From positions 191,012-255,011 of the forward strand of contig NZ_JAUNTS010000001.1 in NCBI RefSeq assembly GCF_030538595.1: a stretch of DNA of 64,000 nucleotides. Reading direction: 5' to 3'. The stretch's first letter is position 1; each line of letters begins with the position of its first letter. Positions 11,417 through 21,898 of the stretch are shown one piece after another. Below the pieces are notes generated by a model that worked only from the letters and a program-made list of their open reading frames with translations, did no database searches and was not told the origin of the DNA. The DNA is from Kocuria sp. Its GTDB lineage: Bacteria; Actinomycetota; Actinomycetes; Actinomycetales; Micrococcaceae. The translations under genes and the position numbers were made by a program.

Positions 11417-12448
11417 ATGACGCAACCCCGAGCAGCGCTTTCCACCAACGGACCGGCACCGGAGCGACCATCCCAGCAACCAGCTGCGGATCGGCCCAAG
11501 GGCAGGTTGTTCGATTGGAAGCTGCTGCTCGGGGTTCTTGGCGTGGGCATTCTGCTCCTGCTGTCCCTGACCACCGGGGTCTATGACATCTTTGGCGCTC
11601 AAGATGGCTCTCAAATGTTTGCCATCACCCGGGTGCCGCGAACCATCGCACTGGTTCTGGCTGGAGCCGCCATGGCCATGTCCGGTCTGGTCATGCAACT
11701 GCTGACCCAGAACCGGTTTGTGGAGCCCACCACCACGGGCACCACCGAATGGGCCGGTTTGGGCCTGTTGACGGTCATGATCCTGTTCCCCACCGCCTCC
11801 ATCATCGGGCGGATGACCGGTGCGGTGATCGCCGCCTTCATCGGCACCATGGTCTTTTTCCTCTTCTTGCGCCGCGTTTCCCTGCGGTCCTCCCTGATCG
11901 TGCCGATTGTGGGCATCATGCTGGGTGCGGTGGTTGGCTCCATTTCCACGTTCATTGCCCTGCAGACGGACACCTTGCAAAACCTGGGTGTCTGGTTTGC
12001 AGGTTCCTTCACCTCGGTACTGCGGGGGCAGTACGAACTGCTGTGGATCGTGGCTTTGATTGCCGTTGCCGTGTTCCTGGTGGCCGACCGTCTCACCGTT
12101 GCCGGGCTGGGTGAGGACATTGCCACCAACGTGGGGTTGAACTACAACCGCATCATCTTGTTGGGCACCGGATTGATTGCCGTGGCTACGGGAGTGGTGA
12201 CGGTCGTCGTCGGGAATCTGCCGTTCTTGGGGCTGATCGTGCCGAACATTGTCTCCATGTTCCGGGGCGATGATCTGCGTTCCAATCTCCCCTGGGTATG
12301 TCTGCTGGGAATTGCAATTGTGACCGTGTGCGACCTGATTGGGCGGACCATCATCATGCCGTTCGAGGTTCCCGTGTCTGTGATTCTGGGCATTGTGGGA
12401 GCTGCGGTCTTCGTTTTCTTGCTGTTGCGCAGCAGGCGCCGTGCTTAA
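11417..12448 (+). CDS. FecCD-family siderophore ABC permease, first subunit
   Basis: A 343-residue membrane protein forming half of the importer channel. After a cytosolic N-terminus of about 35 residues there are roughly nine or ten helices. The FecCD motifs are RVPRTIALVLAGAAMAMSGLVMQLLTQNRFVEPTTTGT (residues about 71-108), the Gly-rich segment with LGLIVPNIV, and the ATPase-coupling loop near FRGDD. It starts 8 bases after the receptor gene and is followed directly by the second permease. It resembles FatD/YclN. The cluster order receptor-permease-permease-ATPase is that of the fat and ycl systems, though there the receptor may be last. Confidence 0.92.
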   Translation: MTQPRAALSTNGPAPERPSQQPAADRPKGRLFDWKLLLGVLGVGILLLLSLTTGVYDIFGAQDGSQMFAITRVPRTIALVLAGAAMAMSGLVMQLLTQNRFVEPTTTGTTEWAGLGLLTVMILFPTASIIGRMTGAVIAAFIGTMVFFLFLRRVSLRSSLIVPIVGIMLGAVVGSISTFIALQTDTLQNLGVWFAGSFTSVLRGQYELLWIVALIAVAVFLVADRLTVAGLGEDIATNVGLNYNRIILLGTGLIAVATGVVTVVVGNLPFLGLIVPNIVSMFRGDDLRSNLPWVCLLGIAIVTVCDLIGRTIIMPFEVPVSVILGIVGAAVFVFLLLRSRRRA

Positions 12449-12473
12449 GGCCGGTGGAAAGCTGGAACGGGCC

Positions 12474-13520
12474 ATGCGTAGACCGGGTCGGCCGTTGACC
12501 GCCACTGCAGCCCCCGTCAGACACGGTGCGGGAGCTTTTCCCGATGCCCGTGCCAAACGGCGCTACGTGATCATTGTGGTGGGGCTGGTGCTGGCCGCCG
12601 CAGCTTTCGGCTTCGGACTGCTGGCCTGGAACAATCCCGCCCCGTACGGCAGTTCCGGGTTCTGGCGGATTGCTGAAATGCGAACCACCAACGTGGTCAT
12701 CATGGCGGTGGTGGCGTTTTGCCAGGCCATGGCCACCGTGAGTTTTCAGACGGTGACCAACAATCGCATCATCACCCCGTCCATCATGGGCTTTGAATCC
12801 CTGTACGTGGCCATTCAAACCTCAACGGTCTACCTGTTGGGGGCAGCCGGACTGGTGGCCTTCACCGGGATTCCGCAATTCCTGTTCCAGATCTGTGTGA
12901 TGGTGACTTTTGCCCTGGTGCTTTACGGCTGGTTGCTGTCCGGGAGATACGGCAACATGCAGGTGATGCTGCTGGTGGGCATCATCATTGGCGGCGGGCT
13001 GGGTTCCGTGTCCACGTTCATGCAGAGATTGCTCTCCCCCAGTGAATTCGATCTGCTCACGGCCCGGTTGTTCGGTTCGGTCACCAACGCGGAGGCCGGT
13101 TATCTACCGATTGCCATACCGCTGTGCCTGGTGGCCGGTGTTGCCCTGTGGCTCAATGCCCGCCGCCTGAATTTGATCTCCCTGGGCCGGGACTCCACGG
13201 TCAATCTGGGGCTGAACCACCGCTTTGAAACCATCAAAGTGCTTTTTCTGGTCTCCATCCTCATGGCCGTTTCCACCGCGCTGGTGGGCCCCATGACCTT
13301 CCTGGGTTTCCTGGTGGCAACTCTGGCTTATCAATTCGCAGACACCTACGACCACCGCTACGTTTTCCCGGTGGCCTTCCTGACCGGCTTTGTGGTGCTC
13401 ACCGGCGCCTATTTTGTGATGAACCACGTGTTCTACGCCCAGGGAGTGGTTTCGATCATCATTGAGCTGGTGGGCGGCTCGGTCTTCCTGTACGTCATCT
13501 TGCGAAAGGGACGCTTGTGA
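12474..13520 (+). CDS. FecCD-family siderophore ABC permease, second subunit
   Basis: Second membrane subunit of the importer, 348 residues from the ATG at 12474. It shows the FecCD segments RTTNVVIMAVVAFCQAMATVSFQTVTNN and GPMTFLGFLVATLAYQF, with about nine helices. The C-terminus ends in a basic tail, RKGRL. A GTG at 12441, overlapping the stop of the first permease, is an alternative start that would couple the two genes; the ATG has a GGAACGG sequence in front of it, so neither start is decisive. Its stop overlaps the ATPase start by 4 bases (GTGA). Most similar by pattern to FatC/YclO. Confidence 0.9.
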   Translation: MRRPGRPLTATAAPVRHGAGAFPDARAKRRYVIIVVGLVLAAAAFGFGLLAWNNPAPYGSSGFWRIAEMRTTNVVIMAVVAFCQAMATVSFQTVTNNRIITPSIMGFESLYVAIQTSTVYLLGAAGLVAFTGIPQFLFQICVMVTFALVLYGWLLSGRYGNMQVMLLVGIIIGGGLGSVSTFMQRLLSPSEFDLLTARLFGSVTNAEAGYLPIAIPLCLVAGVALWLNARRLNLISLGRDSTVNLGLNHRFETIKVLFLVSILMAVSTALVGPMTFLGFLVATLAYQFADTYDHRYVFPVAFLTGFVVLTGAYFVMNHVFYAQGVVSIIIELVGGSVFLYVILRKGRL

Positions 13521-14272
13521 TCACCCTGACCAACGTGGCCAAAAGCTACAACAGCGAGGTCTCCATCGGCCCCGTCAACCTGGATCTTCCAGCCGGTGGC
13601 ATCACCGCGTTGGTTGGCCCCAACGGCGCCGGCAAGTCCACGCTGCTGACCATGATCGGGCGGTTGCTCGGCGTGGATCAGGGCGTGATCGAGGTGGGTG
13701 GTTATGACGTTGCCACCACCAAGTCCAAGGATCTGGCCAAGATCGTCTCCATTCTGCGGCAGGAGAATCACTACGTCACGCGGTTGACGGTGCGGCAGTT
13801 GGTGGGCTTTGGTCGCTTCCCCTACTCCAAGGGCCGATTGACGGTGACGGATGAGGAGATCATCTCCCGCTACATCGACTTCCTGGACCTGCGGGGGTTG
13901 GAGGATCGTTACCTGGATCAGCTCTCCGGTGGGCAGCGGCAGCGCGCCTACGTGGCCATGGTGCTGTGTCAGGAGACTGATTACGTGCTACTGGATGAGC
14001 CTCTGAACAACTTGGACATGCGCCATTCGGTGCAGATGATGCAGCACCTGCACAAAGCAGCCCGCGAATTGGGCCGAACGGTGATCATTGTGCTGCACGA
14101 CATCAACTTTGCGTGCCACTACGCGGACCGCATCTGTGCGGTCAAGGACGGCCAGATCGCCGAGTTCGGCACCCCGGAGGAGATCATGTCTGATGACCTG
14201 CTCAGCCGCGTGTTTGAAACCCCCGTCCAGTGCATCAACGGCCCGCGCGGCCGGCTAGCTTGCTTTTACTGA
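13517..14272 (+). CDS. Siderophore ABC transporter ATP-binding protein
   Basis: A cytosolic ATPase of 251 residues that powers the importer. It has Walker A GPNGAGKST near residue 35, a Q-loop ILRQENHY near 85, the signature LSGGQRQRA near 135, Walker B YVLLDEPLNNLD near 157 and the switch His in VLHDINFA near 195. The tail PVQCINGPRGRLACFY follows the pattern of YclP/FatE-type siderophore ATPases, where the last residues interpret conserved iron-transport motifs. The GTG start overlaps the preceding permease stop. It is the last gene of the operon. Confidence 0.93.
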   Translation: MITLTNVAKSYNSEVSIGPVNLDLPAGGITALVGPNGAGKSTLLTMIGRLLGVDQGVIEVGGYDVATTKSKDLAKIVSILRQENHYVTRLTVRQLVGFGRFPYSKGRLTVTDEEIISRYIDFLDLRGLEDRYLDQLSGGQRQRAYVAMVLCQETDYVLLDEPLNNLDMRHSVQMMQHLHKAARELGRTVIIVLHDINFACHYADRICAVKDGQIAEFGTPEEIMSDDLLSRVFETPVQCINGPRGRLACFY

Positions 14273-14301
14273 GGCCGCTGCTCCCCCGGTAGCGTGGCCC
14301 T

Positions 14302-15699
14302 GTGACCGCTTCCCTCCCGTCTCCCCCTCCCGACAACGACGACGCCCCCGCCGGCCTGGCCCCGCTGCTCACCCCGGAGGGGATGCGGCTGTTGGATTCC
14401 CTAGGGCCTTACGCACCAGATCAAGTCCTGGCTGTCTCCACTCAGCTGCGGGCACAATGTTTTGCCCCTGATCTGGTGTCCGAGGCCCTGACTCAGTCCC
14501 GTTTACGCGCCGCCGGAGCGGAGAAGTTTGGGGAGTTCGCCTCCCGCATGCTGTTCACGCAGGCCGGTTTGGAACAGGCAACTCGGATGTCCGTGGCGGC
14601 CCTGCACGCTCAACGCTTTGTGGCCAGCGGAGTCACCTCTGTGGCGGATTTGGGCTGTGGGATCGGTGCGGATGCCATGGCGTTTGCCGGGTTGGACCTG
14701 AACGTGGTGGCTGTGGAGCGCGATCCCACCACGGCTGCGGTGGCCACGGTCAATCTGATGCCTTTCCCCAATGCTCGGGTGGTGGCAGGCGATGCCCAGG
14801 CCATCGACTGGGAGGCCGTCCCCGGTGGCCGCCCCGAATCCTTGTGGTTGGATCCAGCCCGGCGCACGGATGACAGGCCGCGTTCGGGGTCATCCCAGCG
14901 AATTTTTGATCCGGAGGCGTTCTCTCCGCCGTTGTCCTTTGTCCTGGAGTTGGCTGCCACCGGTGTCCCCATGGGGGTCAAGATGGGCCCCGGGATGCCG
15001 CACTCTGCCATTCCAGCCAACTGTGAAGCCCAATGGGTCTCTCACCGCGGGGACGTGGTGGAGGTGGTCCTGTGGTTCAACGCATTGGCCCGCCCCGGTG
15101 TGCGCCGATCTGCCTTGGTTCTGCGCCAGGATGGCCCAGCCCAAGAGCTCACCTCCACCACCGACTTTCCCGATCTGACTGACGAGCCCGAATCCCGTGA
15201 CTCACTACCCTTCGCTGAGGAACACACCCCATCGGACCCTCTTGCCAGGCAGACTCACCCTGACGTGAGACCGGGCAGTGTGCTGTGGGAGCCAGATGGT
15301 GCTGTGATCCGCGCGGGTCTGGTTCAGGATGTGGCCGAACACCTGGGTGCGCAGTTGATTCATCCGCGCATCGCCTACCTGGTGGCCCCTAGCGCCTCTG
15401 AGCTGACGTGCGGAACCGGGGATGCGGCGTCGTCGTCAGGTGTAGGCGCTTCCGGGCTGTCCCGCGGTTACACGGTCCGGGAGGTGCTGCCGCACACCGT
15501 CAAGGTCCTGAAGTCCTGGGTCAAGACCAACAAGGTGGGCACGCTGGAGATCAAGAAGCGCGGTACGGACGTCACCCCGGAGCAACTGCGCAAGCAGCTC
15601 AAGCCCTCGGGTCCGAACAAGGCCACGTTGATCGTGACCCGAATGGCCACCCCGGACGGCGAGCGCCGCGTGATCCTGGTGGTGGACCCCATCCGTTGA
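14302..15699 (+). CDS. SAM-dependent methyltransferase with THUMP-like C-terminal domain
   Basis: A 465-residue cytosolic protein. Residues about 110-200 form a class I SAM-methyltransferase fold: motif I reads VADLGCGIGADAMAFAG, motif II is the acidic VVAVERD, and there is a late motif LWLDPARR. The last 95 residues (REVLPHTVKVLKSWVKTNKV onward, with KKRGTDVTPEQLRKQLKP) match the THUMP-like domain found at the C-terminus of this actinobacterial family. Such proteins are presumed nucleic-acid methylases, but the substrate is not known. It starts with GTG 29 bases after the iron-importer ATPase and may be read through from that operon. The 200-residue region between the methyltransferase core and tail is Pro/Asp-rich. 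Confidence 0.85.
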   Translation: MTASLPSPPPDNDDAPAGLAPLLTPEGMRLLDSLGPYAPDQVLAVSTQLRAQCFAPDLVSEALTQSRLRAAGAEKFGEFASRMLFTQAGLEQATRMSVAALHAQRFVASGVTSVADLGCGIGADAMAFAGLDLNVVAVERDPTTAAVATVNLMPFPNARVVAGDAQAIDWEAVPGGRPESLWLDPARRTDDRPRSGSSQRIFDPEAFSPPLSFVLELAATGVPMGVKMGPGMPHSAIPANCEAQWVSHRGDVVEVVLWFNALARPGVRRSALVLRQDGPAQELTSTTDFPDLTDEPESRDSLPFAEEHTPSDPLARQTHPDVRPGSVLWEPDGAVIRAGLVQDVAEHLGAQLIHPRIAYLVAPSASELTCGTGDAASSSGVGASGLSRGYTVREVLPHTVKVLKSWVKTNKVGTLEIKKRGTDVTPEQLRKQLKPSGPNKATLIVTRMATPDGERRVILVVDPIR

Positions 15700-15768
15700 G
15701 CATGTTCCGACGCGTCCCTCCCCATTGAGTGGTCACTTTAAGTTCCAGATGTGTAAGACGCGGACCAA

Positions 15769-16032
15769 TTAGACGTCCGCAGAAATTCCACCATTTCGCC
15801 TTTTACCGGAGAGGGAGTACCCCGATCCCGCGACAATCAAACCCAATGCGGCTGCACCTGAGATAACCACACCTGCCAGCATTCCAGAAAGAATCCACTG
15901 GGGAGTGTAACCAGGATCCATTCCAACATTCTCCATTTGTCGATACTGCATCCCCGAAATCACCACGAAGAGGAATAGTGTTGAGATCCCCAAACCAAGC
16001 AAAATGGAGAATCCAATGAAGGTCTTTTTCAC
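15769..16032 (-). CDS. Small two-helix membrane protein, unknown
   Basis: An 87-residue protein I do not recognise. It has an N-terminal KK and a helix at about residues 6-27 (FSILLGLGISTLFLFVVISG), a polar loop with PGYTP, a second helix at about 46-68 (ILSGMLAGVVISGAAALGLIVAG), and a basic tail (GKRRNGG). The GTG start has a good AGGAG site about 9 bases upstream. Base composition is clearly AT-richer than the neighbours, suggesting relatively recent acquisition. It lies between convergent features (the methyltransferase gene and a hairpin at 16099-16140) and is probably transcribed alone. Confidence 0.6.
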   Translation of the reverse strand: MKKTFIGFSILLGLGISTLFLFVVISGMQYRQMENVGMDPGYTPQWILSGMLAGVVISGAAALGLIVAGSGYSLSGKRRNGGISADV

Positions 16033-16098
16033 TTAAAATACTCCTATGGCTAATTCGATGTTATGTTTATCTAGTTTCAGCACGGCATTACATTCCTG

Positions 16099-16140
16099 GG
16101 GGGTGCCGAACGCTGCCCCAGAGCGTCGTTCGGCACCCCC
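16099..16140. terminator. Strong hairpin between two small AT-rich genes
   Basis: A perfect 13-bp stem (16099-16111 with 16128-16140) around a 16-base loop. It directly follows the stop codon of the DUF2599-like relic on the minus strand. No long T-run follows, so termination strength is uncertain. Confidence 0.65.
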
Positions 16141-16143
16141 GTC

Positions 16144-16492
16144 TTACCAGTTGCAGCGATGGAACCAGATATTGGAAATCCAATTTGAATTGTTTCTTCT
16201 GAACCTTTCTAAATTGTAGTCCTGAGTAAAGAAAAGTCCGGGCGTACTCGCCAGAACGTGACAGTTGTACTGCTGCTGAAGGGTGGCTTTATTGGAAACT
16301 CCCATCAAGATTTCAAACCATCGACCGGTATAGAATTTCCCGGATGGGCATGTTACCCATGGCCCGAAGGTACGTCTGACCAGCACCTAGATCAAGACCG
16401 TTATGGTAACGTTATCAATTTGGTCAAATTGGAGACACGTCCCCAAACCTTTGGGATCCCGCCGCCAATAAAATTGCGGCCACTTTGAGCAT
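16144..16492 (-). pseudogene. Broken DUF2599-like secreted protein gene
   Basis: Reading right to left, an ATG at 16490-16492 starts a signal-peptide-like frame (MLKVAAILLAAGS) that ends within 20 codons. A different frame then carries a segment with an in-frame TAG at 16387-16389, after which 80 codons remain open. That last part shows a pattern like the DUF2599 domain: a Trp followed by NKATLQQQYNCHV, then DYNLERFRRNN and a final HRCNW. A functional gene would need one frameshift and one stop repaired. Alternatively a short protein starts at the GTG right after the TAG (16384-16386), but it would lack the export signal that such a Cys-containing domain needs. The composition is AT-rich. Domain assignment is from memory of the family pattern, so it is tentative. 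Confidence 0.45.
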
Positions 16493-17126
16493 GAGCACAG
16501 CCAGGTCAAGGCAGCCCCTTCGCCAAAGATTCAAGGAAACTCAGATTCTGTATGGTTGCGGTATGGCGCCACAACACACCCCGCATGCAGGTCCTGCGGT
16601 TGTTGCCTCCGTCGAACAGCGGATGGCTGCACTCCGGCAAGTGGGGGTCGGTTCACTGAGCGGACGGAGAACTTTGGCTCGGCCGGGGTCACTGACGACT
16701 GTCCGGTACTCCACGGTGTTCCAAACAGAGCCGCAGAATGTGATGGATCTATGTTTGTCCAGAGAAGGGTTTCCGGCCATGATGCCGGGCCCCATCACGC
16801 TGGTGCGGTCATCATCGCTGAATGGAGAGCTTGCAGGCACCTACGAATTCATCTGGAAATTCAAGGGGGTGGTTCCTGTTCGGTGGGCGGCCTTCATCGA
16901 CTCCTACACACCGGGTCTGGAGTTCAGTGATTTACAGCTCAGAGGTGTATTTCGGTACTTCCATCACACGCACACGTGTGCACCTCACGTAGCTGGGTGC
17001 AGGTATACGGATACCGTAAAGTTCCGCACCTTACTGGGCCCAGCTCTGGACGGCGCGTTGCTCAAACGTGAGATGCAGCGACTCTTTGCCTACAGGCACG
17101 ATCGCATGCGTGAGCTGTTGACCTGA
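16491..17126 (+). CDS. SRPBCC-family ligand-binding protein
   Basis: A protein of up to 211 residues whose last 145 residues match the START/SRPBCC fold. It has a first strand, VRYSTVFQTEPQNVMDLCLS, a central WKFKGVVPVRWAAFIDSY, then FRYFHHTHTC, a YTDTVKFRTLLGP segment and a closing amphipathic helix, LKREMQRLFAYRHDRMRELL. This resembles the COG4276 group, often annotated as a cell-division inhibitor or cyclase-like protein, with a hydrophobic pocket of unknown ligand. The N-terminal 60 residues are weakly conserved in appearance. Starts at ATG 16491, ATG 16563 or TTG 16485 are all possible and none has a convincing ribosome site. It is convergent with the NagZ-like gene. Confidence 0.7.
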   Translation: MSTARSRQPLRQRFKETQILYGCGMAPQHTPHAGPAVVASVEQRMAALRQVGVGSLSGRRTLARPGSLTTVRYSTVFQTEPQNVMDLCLSREGFPAMMPGPITLVRSSSLNGELAGTYEFIWKFKGVVPVRWAAFIDSYTPGLEFSDLQLRGVFRYFHHTHTCAPHVAGCRYTDTVKFRTLLGPALDGALLKREMQRLFAYRHDRMRELLT

Positions 17127-17149
17127 GACACCACGGGAGGGCCCAGCGC

Positions 17150-18622
17150 TCAGCGGGCGTCCTCAATCCGAGTGACCACGTCCTGGTGACTTCCCGGTTC
17201 GGAAGGCGGCACGGGGAGGTCGTCTTGCAACTGGCTGTAGCGCATCTGCATGGCCACCACCCGGGTGGCTGCTTGATCCAGGCGTTCCTGCGGGATGGCG
17301 CCGGAGTTCACGGCTTGGACAATGTCCGCGTGAGCAGCAGGTGTGTCGGCGGGCATCAGCAGCAGGTCAGCACCTGCCTGCAACGCGGCACCAGCCGGGG
17401 TTTGCACTCCGGTGTCCACTGGAAGTCCGGGCCCCACCAGACCAGTCAGGGCACCCATGTCCAAGGCGTCCGTGACCACCACACCGTGGAAACCCACATC
17501 CTCACGCAGCGCCTGATACGCGGCAGGCTCCAACGTGGCCGGCACATCGGGATTCCACTGCTCCACCGCAATGTGGCCCATCATCACGGTGGGCACCCCC
17601 GCCTCCACGGCGGCTTGGAAGGGTACCCAGTCGGTGGATTCCAGTTCCTCCACGGACATTTCTTGCAACGGCAATCCCACGTGCGAATCGGTGGTCACTC
17701 CACCGTGGCCGGGGAAGTGTTTGGCCGAGGACACCACACCGGCGTTGTTGTGGCCTTCCACGGAGGCAGCCGTCTGCTCGGAGACCAGGTCAACATCTGA
17801 ACCGTAGGCCCGGTCCAGGATCACGGCGTCCCCGGGCATGGTGATGTCCGCGGTCGGGGCATTGTTCATGGTGAAGCCCAGCCCCGCGAGTTCGGAGGCC
17901 AGGCCTTCGGCCGCCAGACGGGTCAGTTCGGGGTCATCGGCTGCGCCGATCTCTGCTGTCACAGGCCATTCCGTCAGGGGTGAGCCCAGGCGGGTGACCG
18001 TGCCACCTTCCTGATCCACGGAAATGATGCCGGGCCATTCCTGATCTTCGTGGGTTTGGGACAGCGCCCCCTGCAAGTCCCGGATCTGCGCGGTCATGGC
18101 TGCCACATCCACGTTCTGTGCTCCACCCAGCGGGGTGTCCTGCTGGGTCTGACCGGTACCGGTGATGGTGGGTACGTTGCGACCCATCACGATCACCCCG
18201 GCCAGATGGAGGTCCTGAATCTGGTCAACCTGGGTGCCTATCGAGGCGGAATCGGCACCGTCGTAGGTGGCCACCATGACTTGGCCAGCTTTTTCCTCCA
18301 CGCTCATCTTCTCCACGGCGGCTTGTGCCGCCTCCCAGGTGGCATCGTCCACGGCCCACGGACCCGAGTCTGGGCCGCGATTGCCCGCACCTGCTGCTGG
18401 TTGAGCGGTGGCACCATTGCTTGCGCTGTCTCCGGTGGGAATCCCCGATCCGGTGGAGCCGGCAGCCGATCCGGTGGTGCTGGTGGCAGATGCGGTGGGC
18501 GTCGTCGTTGTGGAGGGCTGTGATCCGCCGGTGGAGCATGCGGGTAGCAGTAAGAGCAACCCGGCAAGAGCCAAGGGGGTGCTGAGGCGCTGGAGGGGGG
18601 TTGAGTTACGGCGCATGTCCAC
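17150..18622 (-). CDS. Glycoside hydrolase family 3 lipoprotein, NagZ-like
   Basis: A predicted beta-N-acetylhexosaminidase acting outside the membrane on muropeptides or other GlcNAc glycans. It has 490 residues: a signal peptide with lipobox LPAC (Cys about residue 29), a Ser/Thr/Gly-rich linker to about residue 85, then the GH3 catalytic barrel. NagZ-type motifs are visible: SVDQEGGTVTRL, the general acid/base loop KHFPGHGGVTTDSH with its His-Asp pair, and the nucleophile in GVVVTDALDMGAL. There is no second GH3 domain, as expected for the NagZ type. The start is GTG at 18620-18622, with ATG at 18616 equally possible. It shares a short divergent promoter region with the ligase gene at 18684. 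Confidence 0.92.
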   Translation of the reverse strand: MDMRRNSTPLQRLSTPLALAGLLLLLPACSTGGSQPSTTTTPTASATSTTGSAAGSTGSGIPTGDSASNGATAQPAAGAGNRGPDSGPWAVDDATWEAAQAAVEKMSVEEKAGQVMVATYDGADSASIGTQVDQIQDLHLAGVIVMGRNVPTITGTGQTQQDTPLGGAQNVDVAAMTAQIRDLQGALSQTHEDQEWPGIISVDQEGGTVTRLGSPLTEWPVTAEIGAADDPELTRLAAEGLASELAGLGFTMNNAPTADITMPGDAVILDRAYGSDVDLVSEQTAASVEGHNNAGVVSSAKHFPGHGGVTTDSHVGLPLQEMSVEELESTDWVPFQAAVEAGVPTVMMGHIAVEQWNPDVPATLEPAAYQALREDVGFHGVVVTDALDMGALTGLVGPGLPVDTGVQTPAGAALQAGADLLLMPADTPAAHADIVQAVNSGAIPQERLDQAATRVVAMQMRYSQLQDDLPVPPSEPGSHQDVVTRIEDAR

Positions 18623-18683
18623 CAGGGTAAGGGTCGGGCAGTCACGCGGCTCATCTTGCCTAAACTAGAGTGAACTTTTCTGG

Positions 18684-19880
18684 GTGCCCAAGCTGGCAGC
18701 CAACCACCGTAGGTCCACACGCCAGCGAGGTCCCGTGCACATTGATTTCGAGCACTCCTCCCAGTCCACCATTGGCCTGGAATGGGAGGTGGCGCTGGTT
18801 GACACCGAATCCGGGGCGCTGGTGCCCCGCGGCCAGGAGGTCATGAAGGCGGTGCACGCCGCTCTGCCGGAGCGAGCTGATGAAGGCTCCGATGGCCCCA
18901 CTCTGACCGGCGAGTTCCTGGAGAACACCGTGGAGCTGGTCACGGGAGTGTGCTCCACCGTTGGCCAGGCCACGGGCCAGCTGGGCCAACTACTGAGGGA
19001 CATTCAGGCGGTGGCCGAACCCCGGAATCTGGCGGTGTTCGCAGCCGGCACCCACCCGTTCTCCCGTTGGCAGGAACAGTCCGTGGTGGACAAGGATCGC
19101 TATTACACCGTGGTGGACCGTGCCCAGTACTGGGGTCGGCAGATGGTGATCTACGGGATGCACGTACACATCGGCGTGGATTCGCAGGAGAAGGCGCTGC
19201 CCGTCCAGGATCGTTTGCTGGCGCACTATCCGCACCTTCTGGCGCTGTCGGCAAACTCCCCGTACTGGAACGGTCAGGACACCGGTTACGCTTCCCACCG
19301 ATCGCTGATGTTCCAGCAGTTACCCACCGCCGGCCTCCCGTACGCCTTCAAAGACTGGGCGGAATACGAACAACACCTGGGTGATCTGCTGGCCACCGGC
19401 GTGATCGACGACATCAGCGAATCCCGCCTTGACGTCCGGCCCGTACCCAAATACGGCACTATCGAGATGCGCTTCTGCGATGCCCCCTCCAGCCTGAAGG
19501 ACATCGGCGCCATTGCAGCGCTCACCCAGTGCCTTGTGGAGGAAACCTCCCGGATTCTCGACGACGGCGGGGACGTGGAACAGATGCGTCCCTGGCTGGT
19601 CAAGGAAAACAAGTGGCGGGCAGCGCGCTACGGGCTGGATGCCCTCATCATCAAGGACAACTCCTTGCAGGAACCGCTGGTCACGGACCACCTGCGGGAA
19701 ATCGTGGAACGCCTCACGCCCATTGCCCGCGATCTGGAGTGTGTGGAGGAGCTGGACTGGGTCAATCACATCATCGACCACGGTGCCGGGTATCAGCGGC
19801 AACGGGCAGTGGCCGAATCCCCCGCGGGCGATTTGAGGGCCGCCGCGCTGGACGTGGTCCGTCAGGTTCGACAGGTCTGA
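18684..19880 (+). CDS. Carboxylate-amine ligase, glutamate-cysteine ligase 2 (YbdK) type
   Basis: An ATP-dependent ligase of the GCS2 family that joins glutamate to an amine such as cysteine. The 398-residue sequence has the N-terminal glutamate-binding motif TIGLEWEVALVD, the TGEFLENTVELVT segment, MVIYGMHVHIGVD with the metal-binding His residues, and IEMRFCDAPSSL. In Actinobacteria that use mycothiol the true substrate of these enzymes is generally unknown, so gamma-glutamylcysteine formation should not be assumed. The start is GTG at 18684; a GTG at 18735 would place the protein start right before the conserved HIDFEHSS segment. It is monocistronic, ending at a bidirectional hairpin. Confidence 0.88.
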   Translation: MPKLAANHRRSTRQRGPVHIDFEHSSQSTIGLEWEVALVDTESGALVPRGQEVMKAVHAALPERADEGSDGPTLTGEFLENTVELVTGVCSTVGQATGQLGQLLRDIQAVAEPRNLAVFAAGTHPFSRWQEQSVVDKDRYYTVVDRAQYWGRQMVIYGMHVHIGVDSQEKALPVQDRLLAHYPHLLALSANSPYWNGQDTGYASHRSLMFQQLPTAGLPYAFKDWAEYEQHLGDLLATGVIDDISESRLDVRPVPKYGTIEMRFCDAPSSLKDIGAIAALTQCLVEETSRILDDGGDVEQMRPWLVKENKWRAARYGLDALIIKDNSLQEPLVTDHLREIVERLTPIARDLECVEELDWVNHIIDHGAGYQRQRAVAESPAGDLRAAALDVVRQVRQV

Positions 19881-19943
19881 CGCGCCGCAGTAGCAACGAT
19901 CCCCAAGAACAGCACCAACGCCGCCGGGATCACCCAGACATGA

Positions 19944-19979
19944 GTGGTGCCGCCCATCATGACTGATGGGCGGCACCAC
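19944..19979. terminator. Bidirectional terminator between the ligase gene and aceB
   Basis: A perfect 16-bp stem (19944-19959 with 19964-19979) and 4-base loop between two convergent genes. It sits 63 bases after the ligase stop and 51 bases after the aceB stop. Confidence 0.85.
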
Positions 19980-20030
19980 GCTTGGTATTCCAGCAGACCG
20001 AGAACACTACAATCTGGGCCAGATCACGTG

Positions 20031-21767
<1,737 letters not shown>

Positions 21768-21817
21768 GATGTGCTCCTGATCAATATGTGCCGAGCGGTA
21801 TTGATGTCTATTGGTGG

Positions 21818-21850
21818 GTCCGGGCCCGCCTGCCTGCGGCGGACCCGGAC
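21818..21850 (-). promoter_or_regulatory. Hairpin between aceA and aceB
   Basis: A 13-bp stem with one mismatch (21818-21830 with 21838-21850, 7-base loop) in the 131-base gap. It may act as a partial terminator or as an mRNA-end stabiliser that gives different amounts of the two enzymes. Confidence 0.5.
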
Positions 21851-21898
21851 GGTGCTGCGGTGTGAGGTGTTGGTACTGTTCAGCAGGTCCGGCCAGGC

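Noticed and set aside
19862..19960. A minus-strand frame of 32 codons encoding a single hydrophobic helix, antisense to the end of the ligase gene.
   Set aside because: It overlaps a terminator stem, has no clear ribosome site and is too short to separate from chance.
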